Assembly (NCBI GenBank): GCA_020638525.1
Contig: JACKIL010000005.1
Location: forward strand, 1-64,000
Length of the DNA stretch: 64,000 nucleotides
Direction: 5' to 3'
From: Caulobacterales bacterium
GTDB taxonomy: Bacteria > Pseudomonadota > Alphaproteobacteria > Caulobacterales > Parvularculaceae
Both the position numbers and the translations under genes were made by a program. The notes under the pieces are model-generated. The model did no database searches. It had not been told where the DNA came from and saw only the letters and a program-made list of their open reading frames with translations. This document shows, in pieces, positions 35,354 through 43,741 of this stretch. Every line of letters begins with the position of its first letter. The stretch's first letter is position 1.

Positions 35354-36793
35354 TTAAGCCGGCTTTTCGAGCACCAGAAAATAGATCGCCTTGCGATCGT
35401 CTTCGATGATGCGCACGCTCGCCCCGTCGACGCCAGCCGCCATCGCCACCATTTCCTCGTAGTTCCGGAAGTAGAGCGTCCAGTCGAGGATATATTCCAT
35501 TGGCCACAAAGTGCCGGTGGTCAGGTCGTTGACGTTGCCGATGATGAGCAAACCGCCGGGGCGCAGGAAATCATACATGCGCTTGACGAAGCGGCGCGCG
35601 AGCATGGGGCTCAGATAGTCCACCATACCCGATGAATAGATGATGTCTTTCTCGACGAAATGACCGGTGACCGTGGACGGCGCGAGCATTTCCGTGAAGG
35701 ACATGTTGATGGGGTCGATGTCGATCGTGCGATCAATGCCCTTCTGGCGCGCATAACTGAGCGCATATTCGATCGCCTGCGGCTCCTGATCGACGAGCGC
35801 CGTGCGCCAGAGGAGGCCATCGCTGCTGATTTGCGCAATACGTTCGAGTTCGCGCGCCGGGCCGCTGCCAATGCTCATCGTATCGATGCGGCGCCCTTCG
35901 CCTTTACGGCGCTCGCCATATTCGACGATGATCTCCGCGAGTTTGCGCATGCGCGTGACGATCGGCTCGCCGGCCGAAACACCTAGCGAGTGCAGAAGCA
36001 TCTCGCGCGCCGTCGCGCCGATCGGCGTCTGATCATACATGAAGTTCATGATCTGATAGTCGCCGGGATAGCCTGCCGGTTTAAAGTAGCTGCGTCCCCA
36101 GCTCGACCCGCCGACAAGAACGCGCGTGACTGTGTTTTCCGTATAGCGCTTCAAGGACGCGCGAAGCTTCTTGTCATCGTGCATCGGACGGACAAGCTCG
36201 TTGCCCGCCTGCAGGATCTCATCCCAGCGAGAGCGCGAAGCGCCCTCGATCTCGGAAACGATCTGCGCTTTTTCGGCGCTCGTGAGTTTTGTCTCGATCG
36301 GCGTGATGTGCCGATCAATCTCGCCGAGAAGACGGCCGACAAATTCGAGCGTGTCCGCGCAAAGCGCCTTGTAGTCCACCGGCGTTTCCGGCGCGGCCTG
36401 CGCGCCCGCATCGCTCGCCAGCGCTTTGGCGTTGGCGACGCGAAGCAGATCGAAATCGAAGATGTCGTCTTCGAGCGCGAAACCGGCGACGGTGCGTCCG
36501 CGCGCATCGTTCATGCGGGCGCATCGCGCTTTCGTGCGGTAGATTTCCCGGCCGCGCTGAACTAGGCGAAGCACGCCGCGCGAGTTGATCGCGTTGAGCG
36601 CCCCCTCTTCGGCCGCACCCTGCATTACGCAACCGAGACCAACCCCGCTGATATCGATCAGCGAAAGTTCCTGCTCGTCGAAATAAACGCTGGGAGGCGC
36701 GCCGCAGAAGACCGCGAGCGCATCGTGGCGCGTCGGGCGGAAGAACCGCGCCTGACCGATCGCACCCGACAGTTCTTCATAGGTCTTCGCCAT
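35354..36793 (-). CDS. PilZ-like / SAM-dependent methyltransferase two-domain protein
   Basis: The protein has 479 residues. The N-terminal 110 resemble a PilZ barrel (arginine-rich ARFFRPTRHD, then SLIDISGVGLGCVM), but the arginine spacing does not exactly fit RxxxR, so c-di-GMP binding is uncertain. A helical middle region follows. The C-terminal part, from about residue 290, is a class I methyltransferase (IDTMSIGSGPARELERI as motif I, KDIIYSSGMVDYLSPM, LRPGGLLIIGNVND). Similar proteins are annotated as 3-hydroxy-fatty-acid methyl ester (quorum signal) synthases or CheR-like enzymes. A CtrA-type box lies 58 bp upstream of the start, which suggests cell-cycle control. Confidence 0.8.
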   Translation of the reverse strand: MAKTYEELSGAIGQARFFRPTRHDALAVFCGAPPSVYFDEQELSLIDISGVGLGCVMQGAAEEGALNAINSRGVLRLVQRGREIYRTKARCARMNDARGRTVAGFALEDDIFDFDLLRVANAKALASDAGAQAAPETPVDYKALCADTLEFVGRLLGEIDRHITPIETKLTSAEKAQIVSEIEGASRSRWDEILQAGNELVRPMHDDKKLRASLKRYTENTVTRVLVGGSSWGRSYFKPAGYPGDYQIMNFMYDQTPIGATAREMLLHSLGVSAGEPIVTRMRKLAEIIVEYGERRKGEGRRIDTMSIGSGPARELERIAQISSDGLLWRTALVDQEPQAIEYALSYARQKGIDRTIDIDPINMSFTEMLAPSTVTGHFVEKDIIYSSGMVDYLSPMLARRFVKRMYDFLRPGGLLIIGNVNDLTTGTLWPMEYILDWTLYFRNYEEMVAMAAGVDGASVRIIEDDRKAIYFLVLEKPA

Positions 36794-36850
36794 CGACTAA
36801 CCCCACTAACGAAGGCGCTTCTGCGCCGTTCCGCGTCGGGTCGATTATTC

Positions 36851-36865
36851 TTAACAAAAGGTTAA
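36851..36865. promoter_or_regulatory. CtrA-type binding box
   Basis: TTAA-CAAAAGG-TTAA is a perfect match to the TTAA-N7-TTAA full CtrA site. It lies in the AT-rich divergent region between the PilZ-like/methyltransferase gene (start 36793) and dapE (start 37068). A further TTAA-rich stretch (36918-36931) follows with the wrong spacing. Confidence 0.6.
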
Positions 36866-37067
36866 TTTCAACCCATTTTCTGCACTGCGGCGAAAATAAA
36901 CGTCAGCAAAGAGCCAGCTTAAAAGGTTAATAAAACAGAAAGAAGATCACCCGGAGCAAGCCGACAATATCTGCGCTCGAAAGGCTCCGCTGGTTTTGTT
37001 CTTTTCGGACGCCGGCGACCCGCGCTGCTGCTTGTCGGGGGACATGGCGGTAGTCTACCAGAGGCGC

Positions 37068-38234
37068 ATGAGCGACATCGACCCTGTTGAATTGGCCCGC
37101 GCCCTCGTAAAACGCCCGTCCATCACGCCGGCGGACGAAGGCGCGCTCGATATTGTCGAGGCCGCTCTCTCGGCGCTTGGGTTCAAGTGCGTTCGCCTGC
37201 CCTTTGAGGGCGATGGCGCTGAGCCGGTCGACAACCTCTACGCCCGATATGGCTCGGCGGCGCCGCATTTTTGCTTCGCTGGCCACACCGATGTCGTGCC
37301 GCCAGGTCCGGAAGACGCTTGGACGACGCCGCCCTTCGCTGCGGAAGTTCGGGACGGCGCCCTATGGGGGCGCGGTGCGGCCGATATGAAAGGGTCGATC
37401 GCCGCGTTCATCTCCGCCGCGGCGCAAATGATCGGCGAAGGCTTCGGCGGCTCAATCAGCCTTCTTATCACCGGCGATGAAGAAGGCGTCGCTATCAACG
37501 GCACCCGTAAAATGCTCGGCTGGCTCGCCGGGCAAGGCGAAAAAATCGATCACTGCATCGTCGGCGAACCTTCAAGCTCCAAAGCGCTCGGCGACATGAT
37601 CAAGGTCGGGCGGCGCGGCAGCATAAACTGCGTGCTGACGGTCAAGGGTAGACAAGGGCACGTCGCCTATCCGGAGCGCGCCCGAAATCCCATCCCGGCG
37701 CTCCTGCGCAAGCTTCTCGCCCTTAGCGAGACGCCGCTCGACGCCGGCTATGATCGCTTCCAGCCATCCAATCTCGAAATCACCGACATTCACGTGGGCA
37801 ATCCGGCGCACAATGTCATTCCGGCGTCGGCGATGGCGCGCTTTAACGTCCGCTTCAATCCAAACTGGACTGGCGACGCAGTCGACGCATGGTTACGAAA
37901 GAAGCTTGACGCAGTCGCCACTGAAACGGGTGCGATCTACGAACTGAAAACGCTCTGCTCTGGCGATGCATTCCTGACCACCGATGAGACGTTCCTCAAG
38001 CTCATCGCCGACAATGTCGAAAAGCACGCCGGGAGGCGCCCTGAGTTTTCGACAAGCGGCGGCACGTCGGATGCGCGCTTCATCAAAGATATCGCTCCTG
38101 TCGCTGAATTCGGTCTCGTGGGCGCAACGATCCACCAGATCGACGAGCACGCTGACATCGCCGACATCACGATGCTGCGCGACATCTACGCCGACATTCT
38201 CTCCGATTACTTCCGCGCGGGAGAGAGCGAGTGA
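37068..38234 (+). CDS. dapE: Succinyl-diaminopimelate desuccinylase
   Basis: The start is the ATG at 37068, after AGAGG; upstream in-frame ATGs lack this signal. The 388-residue M20 metallohydrolase has the first Zn ligand in FAGHTDVVPPG, WGRGAADMKGSIAAF (bridging Asp), TGDEEGVAINGT (catalytic Glu pair) and ATIHQIDEHADI near the end. It removes succinate from N-succinyl-LL-diaminopimelate in lysine and peptidoglycan precursor synthesis. The next gene overlaps its stop. Confidence 0.96.
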   Translation: MSDIDPVELARALVKRPSITPADEGALDIVEAALSALGFKCVRLPFEGDGAEPVDNLYARYGSAAPHFCFAGHTDVVPPGPEDAWTTPPFAAEVRDGALWGRGAADMKGSIAAFISAAAQMIGEGFGGSISLLITGDEEGVAINGTRKMLGWLAGQGEKIDHCIVGEPSSSKALGDMIKVGRRGSINCVLTVKGRQGHVAYPERARNPIPALLRKLLALSETPLDAGYDRFQPSNLEITDIHVGNPAHNVIPASAMARFNVRFNPNWTGDAVDAWLRKKLDAVATETGAIYELKTLCSGDAFLTTDETFLKLIADNVEKHAGRRPEFSTSGGTSDARFIKDIAPVAEFGLVGATIHQIDEHADIADITMLRDIYADILSDYFRAGESE

Positions 38235-38869
38235 TCCGTCTCGATTACGCCGCATCGCAGATCGGCGCCGTCTGGAAAATGGGATGGAATCGCCCCGGGT
38301 GGGAGGAGACGTTAGACCGAACTGTCGACGGCGTCTTCAAGTCGTTCTGGGCGATCTTCCTGGCCGTTCCTTTCTCGTTCCTGGGTTTCTATTCGGCGCG
38401 CCGGTTCGCCGAGCGCACGCCCGACGCCACAGAATCCTTGCTGGCGCATGCCCCCTTCGCTCTCGGGCTCGGCATTCACTCGGTCGCTTTCCTTGCGGAC
38501 TGGGGCGTACAACTGGCGGCGCTCATTTTCTGCGCGCGGGCGCTTTCTATCGGGTGGCGCATCACCGACGTCATTGTCGGCTTCAACTGGCTGCAGCTGA
38601 TCATCACCATGGTGCAGTCTGCGCCATACGCCGTTCTTGGCGTCACCGGCGCGCTCGACTCCGCCAAGCCATTGTTCCTCGTGACGTCAATCTTCGTGCT
38701 CGCATTCCTCTGGGGCTATCTGCGCCGGAGTTTCGCGGCCCGCATATCGCCGACGATCGGCTTGATGGTTGTCGTGCTGCTTGTCGGTCTGCTGACGAAT
38801 CTGATTATCGGGGGCCTTGCGAGCATGATGCTTCGGCCAGTTACTATTATCGTTCAGAGCGGATCGTAA
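38231..38869 (+). CDS. Uncharacterised integral membrane protein
   Basis: The start is a GTG that overlaps the dapE TGA (GTGA), so translation is coupled. The 212 residues contain five hydrophobic segments (around residues 38-55, 75-105, 112-130, 145-165, 178-198) and no recognisable catalytic motif. The family is not recognised by eye. The C-terminus runs 16 bp into the convergent truA gene. Co-translation with dapE suggests a function in envelope precursor metabolism, but this is only context. Confidence 0.8.
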   Translation: MIRLDYAASQIGAVWKMGWNRPGWEETLDRTVDGVFKSFWAIFLAVPFSFLGFYSARRFAERTPDATESLLAHAPFALGLGIHSVAFLADWGVQLAALIFCARALSIGWRITDVIVGFNWLQLIITMVQSAPYAVLGVTGALDSAKPLFLVTSIFVLAFLWGYLRRSFAARISPTIGLMVVVLLVGLLTNLIIGGLASMMLRPVTIIVQSGS

Positions 38870-39600
38870 TCGGCCTTGACGAAATAGAGCCCGTCCGCCG
38901 GCGCGACCGGACCGCAAGCGGAACGGTCGCGCGCCTCAAGCGCCGCCCGCACTTTCGCAGACGGCCATCTGCCGAGCCCGACCTGCACCAGCGTGCCGAC
39001 CATTGAGCGCACCTGATGATGCAGGAAAGATGGCGCGGACGCGCGAACCGCAATCTCTTCGCCATGACGCATCGCACTGATGGAAGTAAGGGTTTTCTCG
39101 GGCGAAGCCGCCTGACACTGCGCGGCGCGAAATGTCGAAAAATCATGACGTCCGACGAGGTGCTGCGCGGCCTCGTGCATCGCATCCGCGTCCAGCGCGC
39201 CGGCGACACGCCACACCTTGCCGCGATCGAGCGTCAATGGCGCGCGGCGATTGGCGATCCGATAGAGATAGTGGCGCGCTTTCGCCGAAAAGCGCGCATG
39301 AAACTCAGATGAAACAGCATCCGCCTTCAGAACCGCGATCGGCTGCGGCTGCAAATGATGATTGAGCGCGTCGCGCACGGTGTCGTCCGGAAATTCTTTC
39401 GGGAGGTCGATGTGGACCGGCATCCCGAGCGCATGGACGCCAGCATCCGTACGGCCGGCGGCGTGCGCCGTCGTTTCAGCGCCGCAAAAGGCGAGCGCCG
39501 CCACCTCGATCGCCGCCTGCACGGAAGGCCCGTTTTCCTGCCGCTGCCATCCGACGAAGGGCGCGCCATCAAATTCGACGATGAGTTTGTAGCGCTGCAT
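38854..39600 (-). CDS. truA: tRNA pseudouridine(38-40) synthase
   Basis: The 248-residue TruA has the catalytic Asp in HAAGRTDAGVHALGMPVHID (near residue 52). RYKLIVEFDGAPFVGWQRQ at the N-terminus and SFLHHQVRSMVGTLVQVG near the C-terminus are diagnostic. It isomerises uridines 38-40 in the anticodon stem of several tRNAs. It follows fmt by three bases and belongs to a def-fmt-truA group. Confidence 0.97.
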   Translation of the reverse strand: MQRYKLIVEFDGAPFVGWQRQENGPSVQAAIEVAALAFCGAETTAHAAGRTDAGVHALGMPVHIDLPKEFPDDTVRDALNHHLQPQPIAVLKADAVSSEFHARFSAKARHYLYRIANRRAPLTLDRGKVWRVAGALDADAMHEAAQHLVGRHDFSTFRAAQCQAASPEKTLTSISAMRHGEEIAVRASAPSFLHHQVRSMVGTLVQVGLGRWPSAKVRAALEARDRSACGPVAPADGLYFVKADYDPL

Positions 39601-39603
39601 CGT

Positions 39604-40536
39604 CTAAAGCCGCGTTCCGACCGGAAGCGGAAAACCGCGCAAGAATTCCGCAGGCGACTGCGCTGACTTGCCGGCGCGTTGGAGACGCAGAAGTTCGACG
39701 CCGCCGTCTCCCGTGGCGATGACAAGGCGATCATCCGCCTGCATGACCTCGCCGGGCGCGCCCTTCACATTCGGCGCAAGACGCGAAAGGAGAGCCTTTA
39801 CGCGCTGCGGGTCTTTCGCCGACGGAGCTTCGAACCATGCTCCGGGGAATGGCGAAAGGCCCCTGATTTTGCAGTCAATCTCCGCAGCTGGACGCGACCA
39901 GTCGATGCGCGCCTCGTCGGATGAAATCTTGTGCGCGTAGGTGACGCCGTCTGTTGATTGCGCCGTCTCGACGAGGCCGCCGCGATCGAGCGCCGCAAGC
40001 GCGCGAGGCAAAAGCCCGGCGCCGATCACGGAGAGGCGCTCAGTCAGGCTCGCCGCCGTATCATCCGGCCTGATATCCACCGTTTCGGAAAGCAGGACCG
40101 GCCCGGTATCGAGGCCCTTTTCCATCCGCATGACCTGCACGCCAGTGCGCTTGTCGCCCGCCATGATCGCGCGCTGAACCGGTGCGGCGCCCCGCCAGCG
40201 CGGCAGGAGCGACGCATGAAGATTGAAGCAACCAAGGCGCGGCGCTTCCAATATGGCCTGCGGCAGGATGAGGCCGTAAGCGACAACGATCGCCGCGTCG
40301 AGGTCAAGCGCGCGGAAAGCGGCGCGATCGTCATCCGATTTAAAGTTGCTTGGCGTACGGACTTCCAGCCCGTGCGACTCGGCGAGTGCATGCACTGGCG
40401 AAATGCGTAATTTTTGTCCGCGCCCTGACGGCTGCGGCGCACGCGTATAAACCGCGATGATTTCGTGACCCGCCGCGATGAGCTCGCCGAGCGTTGGGAC
40501 AGCGAAATCGGGCGTTCCCAAAAAGGCGAGGCGCAT
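39604..40536 (-). CDS. fmt: Methionyl-tRNA formyltransferase
   Basis: The 310-residue protein has the N-terminal formyltransferase Rossmann domain: FLGTPDFAVPTLGELI, then the catalytic block FNLHASLLPRWRGAAPVQRAI (Asn, His) and MRMEKGLDTGPVLL with the Asp. The C-terminal OB-fold tRNA-binding domain is present. It formylates initiator Met-tRNA using 10-formyl-THF. It is translated between def and truA. Confidence 0.97.
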   Translation of the reverse strand: MRLAFLGTPDFAVPTLGELIAAGHEIIAVYTRAPQPSGRGQKLRISPVHALAESHGLEVRTPSNFKSDDDRAAFRALDLDAAIVVAYGLILPQAILEAPRLGCFNLHASLLPRWRGAAPVQRAIMAGDKRTGVQVMRMEKGLDTGPVLLSETVDIRPDDTAASLTERLSVIGAGLLPRALAALDRGGLVETAQSTDGVTYAHKISSDEARIDWSRPAAEIDCKIRGLSPFPGAWFEAPSAKDPQRVKALLSRLAPNVKGAPGEVMQADDRLVIATGDGGVELLRLQRAGKSAQSPAEFLRGFPLPVGTRL

Positions 40537-40613
40537 TGGTTAATTTCTCCAGATGCAATGTGTCGTCGGCGCCGCGCTCTTGAAAAAAATTCGCTGATGC
40601 CGCTCGGACAACC

Positions 40614-41132
40614 CTATTCGGCCGCGACGAAGCGCTGCTCTTTCTTCAGCTTTCGGAGAATGCGGTCGCGTTTCAGTCTCGACAAATGGTCGATGAAAAG
40701 CACGCCCTCAAGGTGATCCATTTCGTGCTGAATGCAGGTCGCCAACAGACCTTCCGCATCAAGAATTTGTTCGTTCCCGGCATAATCGAGGTAGCGCACG
40801 CGGCAGCGCGCGGGTCGCTCGACTTCTTCGAAGAACTCGGGAACCGAAAGGCACCCCTCCTCATAAAGGCTTGTTTCTTCGGAGGGATCGAGGATTTCAG
40901 GGTTAACGAAGTAGAGCGGCTGCGCCTCTTCGTTCTCTCCTGCGAGATCCATCACGATGACCCTGATGGGCTCGCCGATCTGGATTGCTGCGAGGCCGAT
41001 GCCGGGCGCGTCGTACATCGTCTCCAGCATGTCATCCATGAGGGCGCGAAGCCCGTCGTCGACTTTGTCGACGGGGCGCGATTTTTCGCGCAGCCTTGGA
41101 TCAGGCGCGGTGAGGATCGGTCGGATCGCCAT
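40614..41132 (-). CDS. def: Peptide deformylase
   Basis: The start at the ATG at 41132 (MAIRPILTAPDPRLREKSRPV) gives 172 residues, the usual size; the frame extends 22 codons upstream without need. All three deformylase motifs are intact: GIGLAAIQIG, EEGCLSVP (metal Cys) and CIQHEMDHLEGVLF (HExxH). It removes the N-formyl group from nascent proteins, so it is functionally linked to fmt downstream. Confidence 0.97.
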   Translation of the reverse strand: MAIRPILTAPDPRLREKSRPVDKVDDGLRALMDDMLETMYDAPGIGLAAIQIGEPIRVIVMDLAGENEEAQPLYFVNPEILDPSEETSLYEEGCLSVPEFFEEVERPARCRVRYLDYAGNEQILDAEGLLATCIQHEMDHLEGVLFIDHLSRLKRDRILRKLKKEQRFVAAE

Positions 41133-41258
41133 GGCCCTCAGGTATGGCGCGGAAAGGCTCCCGTCAAGCGGGGCTCTGTCCGGCCTAAACCCTCGCAATT
41201 ACGAGACTTTCCCGATATAACCCTCTTGGGACGTGTGGTGTAGAGTTTGGGGATTCTG

Positions 41259-43364
41259 ATGCAGACCGGCGAGCCAACGGAAGCGGGCGGCCAGGCGAGC
41301 CCGGAGGGCGTCGAAACAGCGGACGCAGCGAAGGGCGGCGATCAGACGGAAGCAACGGTTGCGCAGCCCGCGCCAGACCCGATTTTGAAGGGCGAGCCGC
41401 TCACCCTCTGGGCGACGCTTCTGGTTCCCCTTGTCGTCTTTTTCATCGTCATCATGATGATCATCCGCGGCAGCGCTCGCGCCTCGAAGCGTCGGGCGGC
41501 CACGACGATTCCTGACGATTTCTTCCAGCCCGCGGGAGAAGGCGCCGATATCTCTTTCGAAGACGAAGATGCGAGCCTTGCCGAAGCAAAACCGGCGAAA
41601 GGCAAGAAGAAGCGCGACAAAGACAAGGCGATCATCGCCGACAGCAAAACCGCAAGCCGCAACAAGAAGCGCGCCGACGAAGCGGAAGTCGTATTTGAGA
41701 CAGCGGAATCGAAGCTGCATCAGGAGCCGCTTTTTGATGAACCGGCCTTACGTGCAAGCGAAGCGCCCGCGCAACGCGAGGGTGGCCTTGCCGGCTTCTT
41801 CGGCAAGGGCAAGAAGAAATCCGCAGCCGCGGAAAGAACAGCGTCTGCGCACATTGAAGTTGCGCCCGCAGATGACCGTGAGCACGAAACAGCCTTTCCT
41901 CATGCGGAGGAAACACCGCGCGCAAAAAAAACCGAGAACGCATGGGCGAAGCTCAGCGCTACTGACTCCTTCGTCGAAAGCGAGACGCATTCTACGCGCC
42001 ACGGCGATGATGAAGCGGGCGCCGCCCGCCGTCAGGTCGAAGAAGAATTTCGCCGGATAGAGGATGAGCGCCGCGCGGCGATAGAACGCGAAGCGGAATT
42101 CGAACGCCGCAAACATATGGCGGCGTTAGACCAGCAACGCCGCTCAATCGAGGACCAGGAACGCTCCCTCGCCGAACAGGCTTACGCTGTCGACCGTCAA
42201 TTCGAAGAGCTTCGCCGCGACCTCGCAGATGAACTCGACGCTCGTTTCGAGGCGATTGCCGCTCGCGTCGAAGAGAAGCTCTCCCACGCGAGCGCCTCAG
42301 ATGCGTCGCCATCCGGCGCAGCGAGCGAAGACCAGATATCGGCGATCGCCGAACTGATTTCGCGTCGCCTCGGCGAGGAACGCGATGCTCTCGACGGCGC
42401 GATCGCCACCCTTTCTAACCGGCTTGAATCTGTCGCTGACCGCGCCGACGCCGCGGCGGATCTGCGCCAGGAGATCGCAGCGCTGAAGCGATCTGTGAGC
42501 AGCCTCAGCGCGCATGGTCTCGCCGGGCGCAGCGCAGCGCCGAGCGCGCCGACCGTGCAATTAGCGGATGTCATCCGCGCCGCGTTGCCGGCGAAATCCT
42601 ATGAGATGCGCGCGCTCCTTTCAAACGGGCGCCGCGCCGATTGCCTCATTCGCCTGCCGCACCTCGCCGGCCCGATCGCGGTCGACGGGCAATTCCCGGC
42701 TGAAGCCTTCCTCCGCCTGCGCGCGCCTGGCGCCGCGGAGTCCCTGCGTGCCGAGAACGAATTCCGCCGGGCGGCGCTCCGCCACATCGCCGATGTCGCC
42801 GAACATCTGATCGTACCTGGTGAGACAGCGGATTCAGCGCTCCTCTTCATTCCTTCCGAGATTCTCTATTCAGAATTCCATTCGCGCTTCCCGGACGTCA
42901 TTCAGGACAGCTATCGCGCGCGCGTCTGGATCGTCTCGCCGACGACAATGATGGCGACGCTTCACGCCATGCGCGCCGCGCTTCGCAACATCGCGCCGCG
43001 CACCGAGCCGGCGCGCGGGGACGACGCCGAGCTTCTTTCGGAATTGACCGCGCTGCGCAGCCGCTTTGCCTCCCTCAAAGGGCGCTTCGATGAAGATGAG
43101 GATGTTCACGAACCGCACGTCAGCGATGGGTTGATAGAAGAGCGCGAAGAATACGCGGAACCCGATTACTCAGAAGAAGATGTTCTCGCGCACACCAACG
43201 AGACGGAAGCTGAGAGCGCTCTGGAAGACGATGATGAGGGCGGGCCCGAAATCATCGCTCAATCGATTGCGCACAAATCGGAGCGCCGCGACAGCAGCGA
43301 GGGCGATCTTTGGACAGAAGAACAAACGCCTCCGAAGCCGGGCACCCCCTTCCCCCTTCGCTAG
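41259..43364 (+). CDS. rmuC: DNA recombination protein RmuC with a long N-terminal extension
   Basis: The protein has 701 residues from the ATG at 41259, after GGGGA. Residues about 45-66 form one membrane helix (LWATLLVPLVVFFIVIMMII). Then comes a roughly 170-residue charged, low-complexity region, and a coiled coil from about 245 to 400. The C-terminal RmuC nuclease-like core is recognisable: MRALLSNGRRADCLIRLPH, PIAVDGQFPAEAFLRL, HIADVAEHLIVPGETADSALLFIPSEILYSEF and VWIVSPTTMMATLHAM. E. coli RmuC limits inversions at short inverted repeats. Being divergent from def-fmt is a common alphaproteobacterial arrangement. At 701 residues it is much longer than the usual 400-500. Confidence 0.88.
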   Translation: MQTGEPTEAGGQASPEGVETADAAKGGDQTEATVAQPAPDPILKGEPLTLWATLLVPLVVFFIVIMMIIRGSARASKRRAATTIPDDFFQPAGEGADISFEDEDASLAEAKPAKGKKKRDKDKAIIADSKTASRNKKRADEAEVVFETAESKLHQEPLFDEPALRASEAPAQREGGLAGFFGKGKKKSAAAERTASAHIEVAPADDREHETAFPHAEETPRAKKTENAWAKLSATDSFVESETHSTRHGDDEAGAARRQVEEEFRRIEDERRAAIEREAEFERRKHMAALDQQRRSIEDQERSLAEQAYAVDRQFEELRRDLADELDARFEAIAARVEEKLSHASASDASPSGAASEDQISAIAELISRRLGEERDALDGAIATLSNRLESVADRADAAADLRQEIAALKRSVSSLSAHGLAGRSAAPSAPTVQLADVIRAALPAKSYEMRALLSNGRRADCLIRLPHLAGPIAVDGQFPAEAFLRLRAPGAAESLRAENEFRRAALRHIADVAEHLIVPGETADSALLFIPSEILYSEFHSRFPDVIQDSYRARVWIVSPTTMMATLHAMRAALRNIAPRTEPARGDDAELLSELTALRSRFASLKGRFDEDEDVHEPHVSDGLIEEREEYAEPDYSEEDVLAHTNETEAESALEDDDEGGPEIIAQSIAHKSERRDSSEGDLWTEEQTPPKPGTPFPLR

Positions 43365-43491
43365 ACGAAGATCAATTACTCCGCACGACGGATTTGTCGC
43401 ACATGTCGCAGATTGATCGAGATCGGCTAGGTCGATTAGTGAGCCCTGCGCCGGAAGGCGTTGTGCAAGCTCAAATCAATCGCAGAAAACA

Positions 43492-43719
43492 ATGATCGCC
43501 TATATCTTTTTCAGCGTTCCCATCATCGGCTGGGCGCTCCGCGAAGCCGTTCGCGGCGGCGCGCACGCCAAGACTCTTTTCCTCGTCAACTGCCTGATGC
43601 TGTGGGCGCTCGCCGTGATGCTGCTCGGTTACCCGGCGATCATTTTGACGGCCCTCGCGATGACGGCCGTTCTCTTCGTATTTGTTTTCATCGTTTCCTG
43701 GCCTTACTCCAAACACTGA
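43492..43719 (+). CDS. Small membrane protein
   Basis: The 75-residue protein has two or three hydrophobic segments (residues 1-15, 28-48, 50-70) and a short tail WPYSKH. No family was recognised. It converges on the hybrid kinase gene with 22 bases between the stops. Confidence 0.55.
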   Translation: MIAYIFFSVPIIGWALREAVRGGAHAKTLFLVNCLMLWALAVMLLGYPAIILTALAMTAVLFVFVFIVSWPYSKH

Positions 43720-43741
43720 CGGCCAGCCCTTGAGCGCTACA

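Noticed and set aside
36918..36931. Third CtrA-like site, TTAA-N4-TTAA
   Set aside because: The spacing of four does not fit the consensus.
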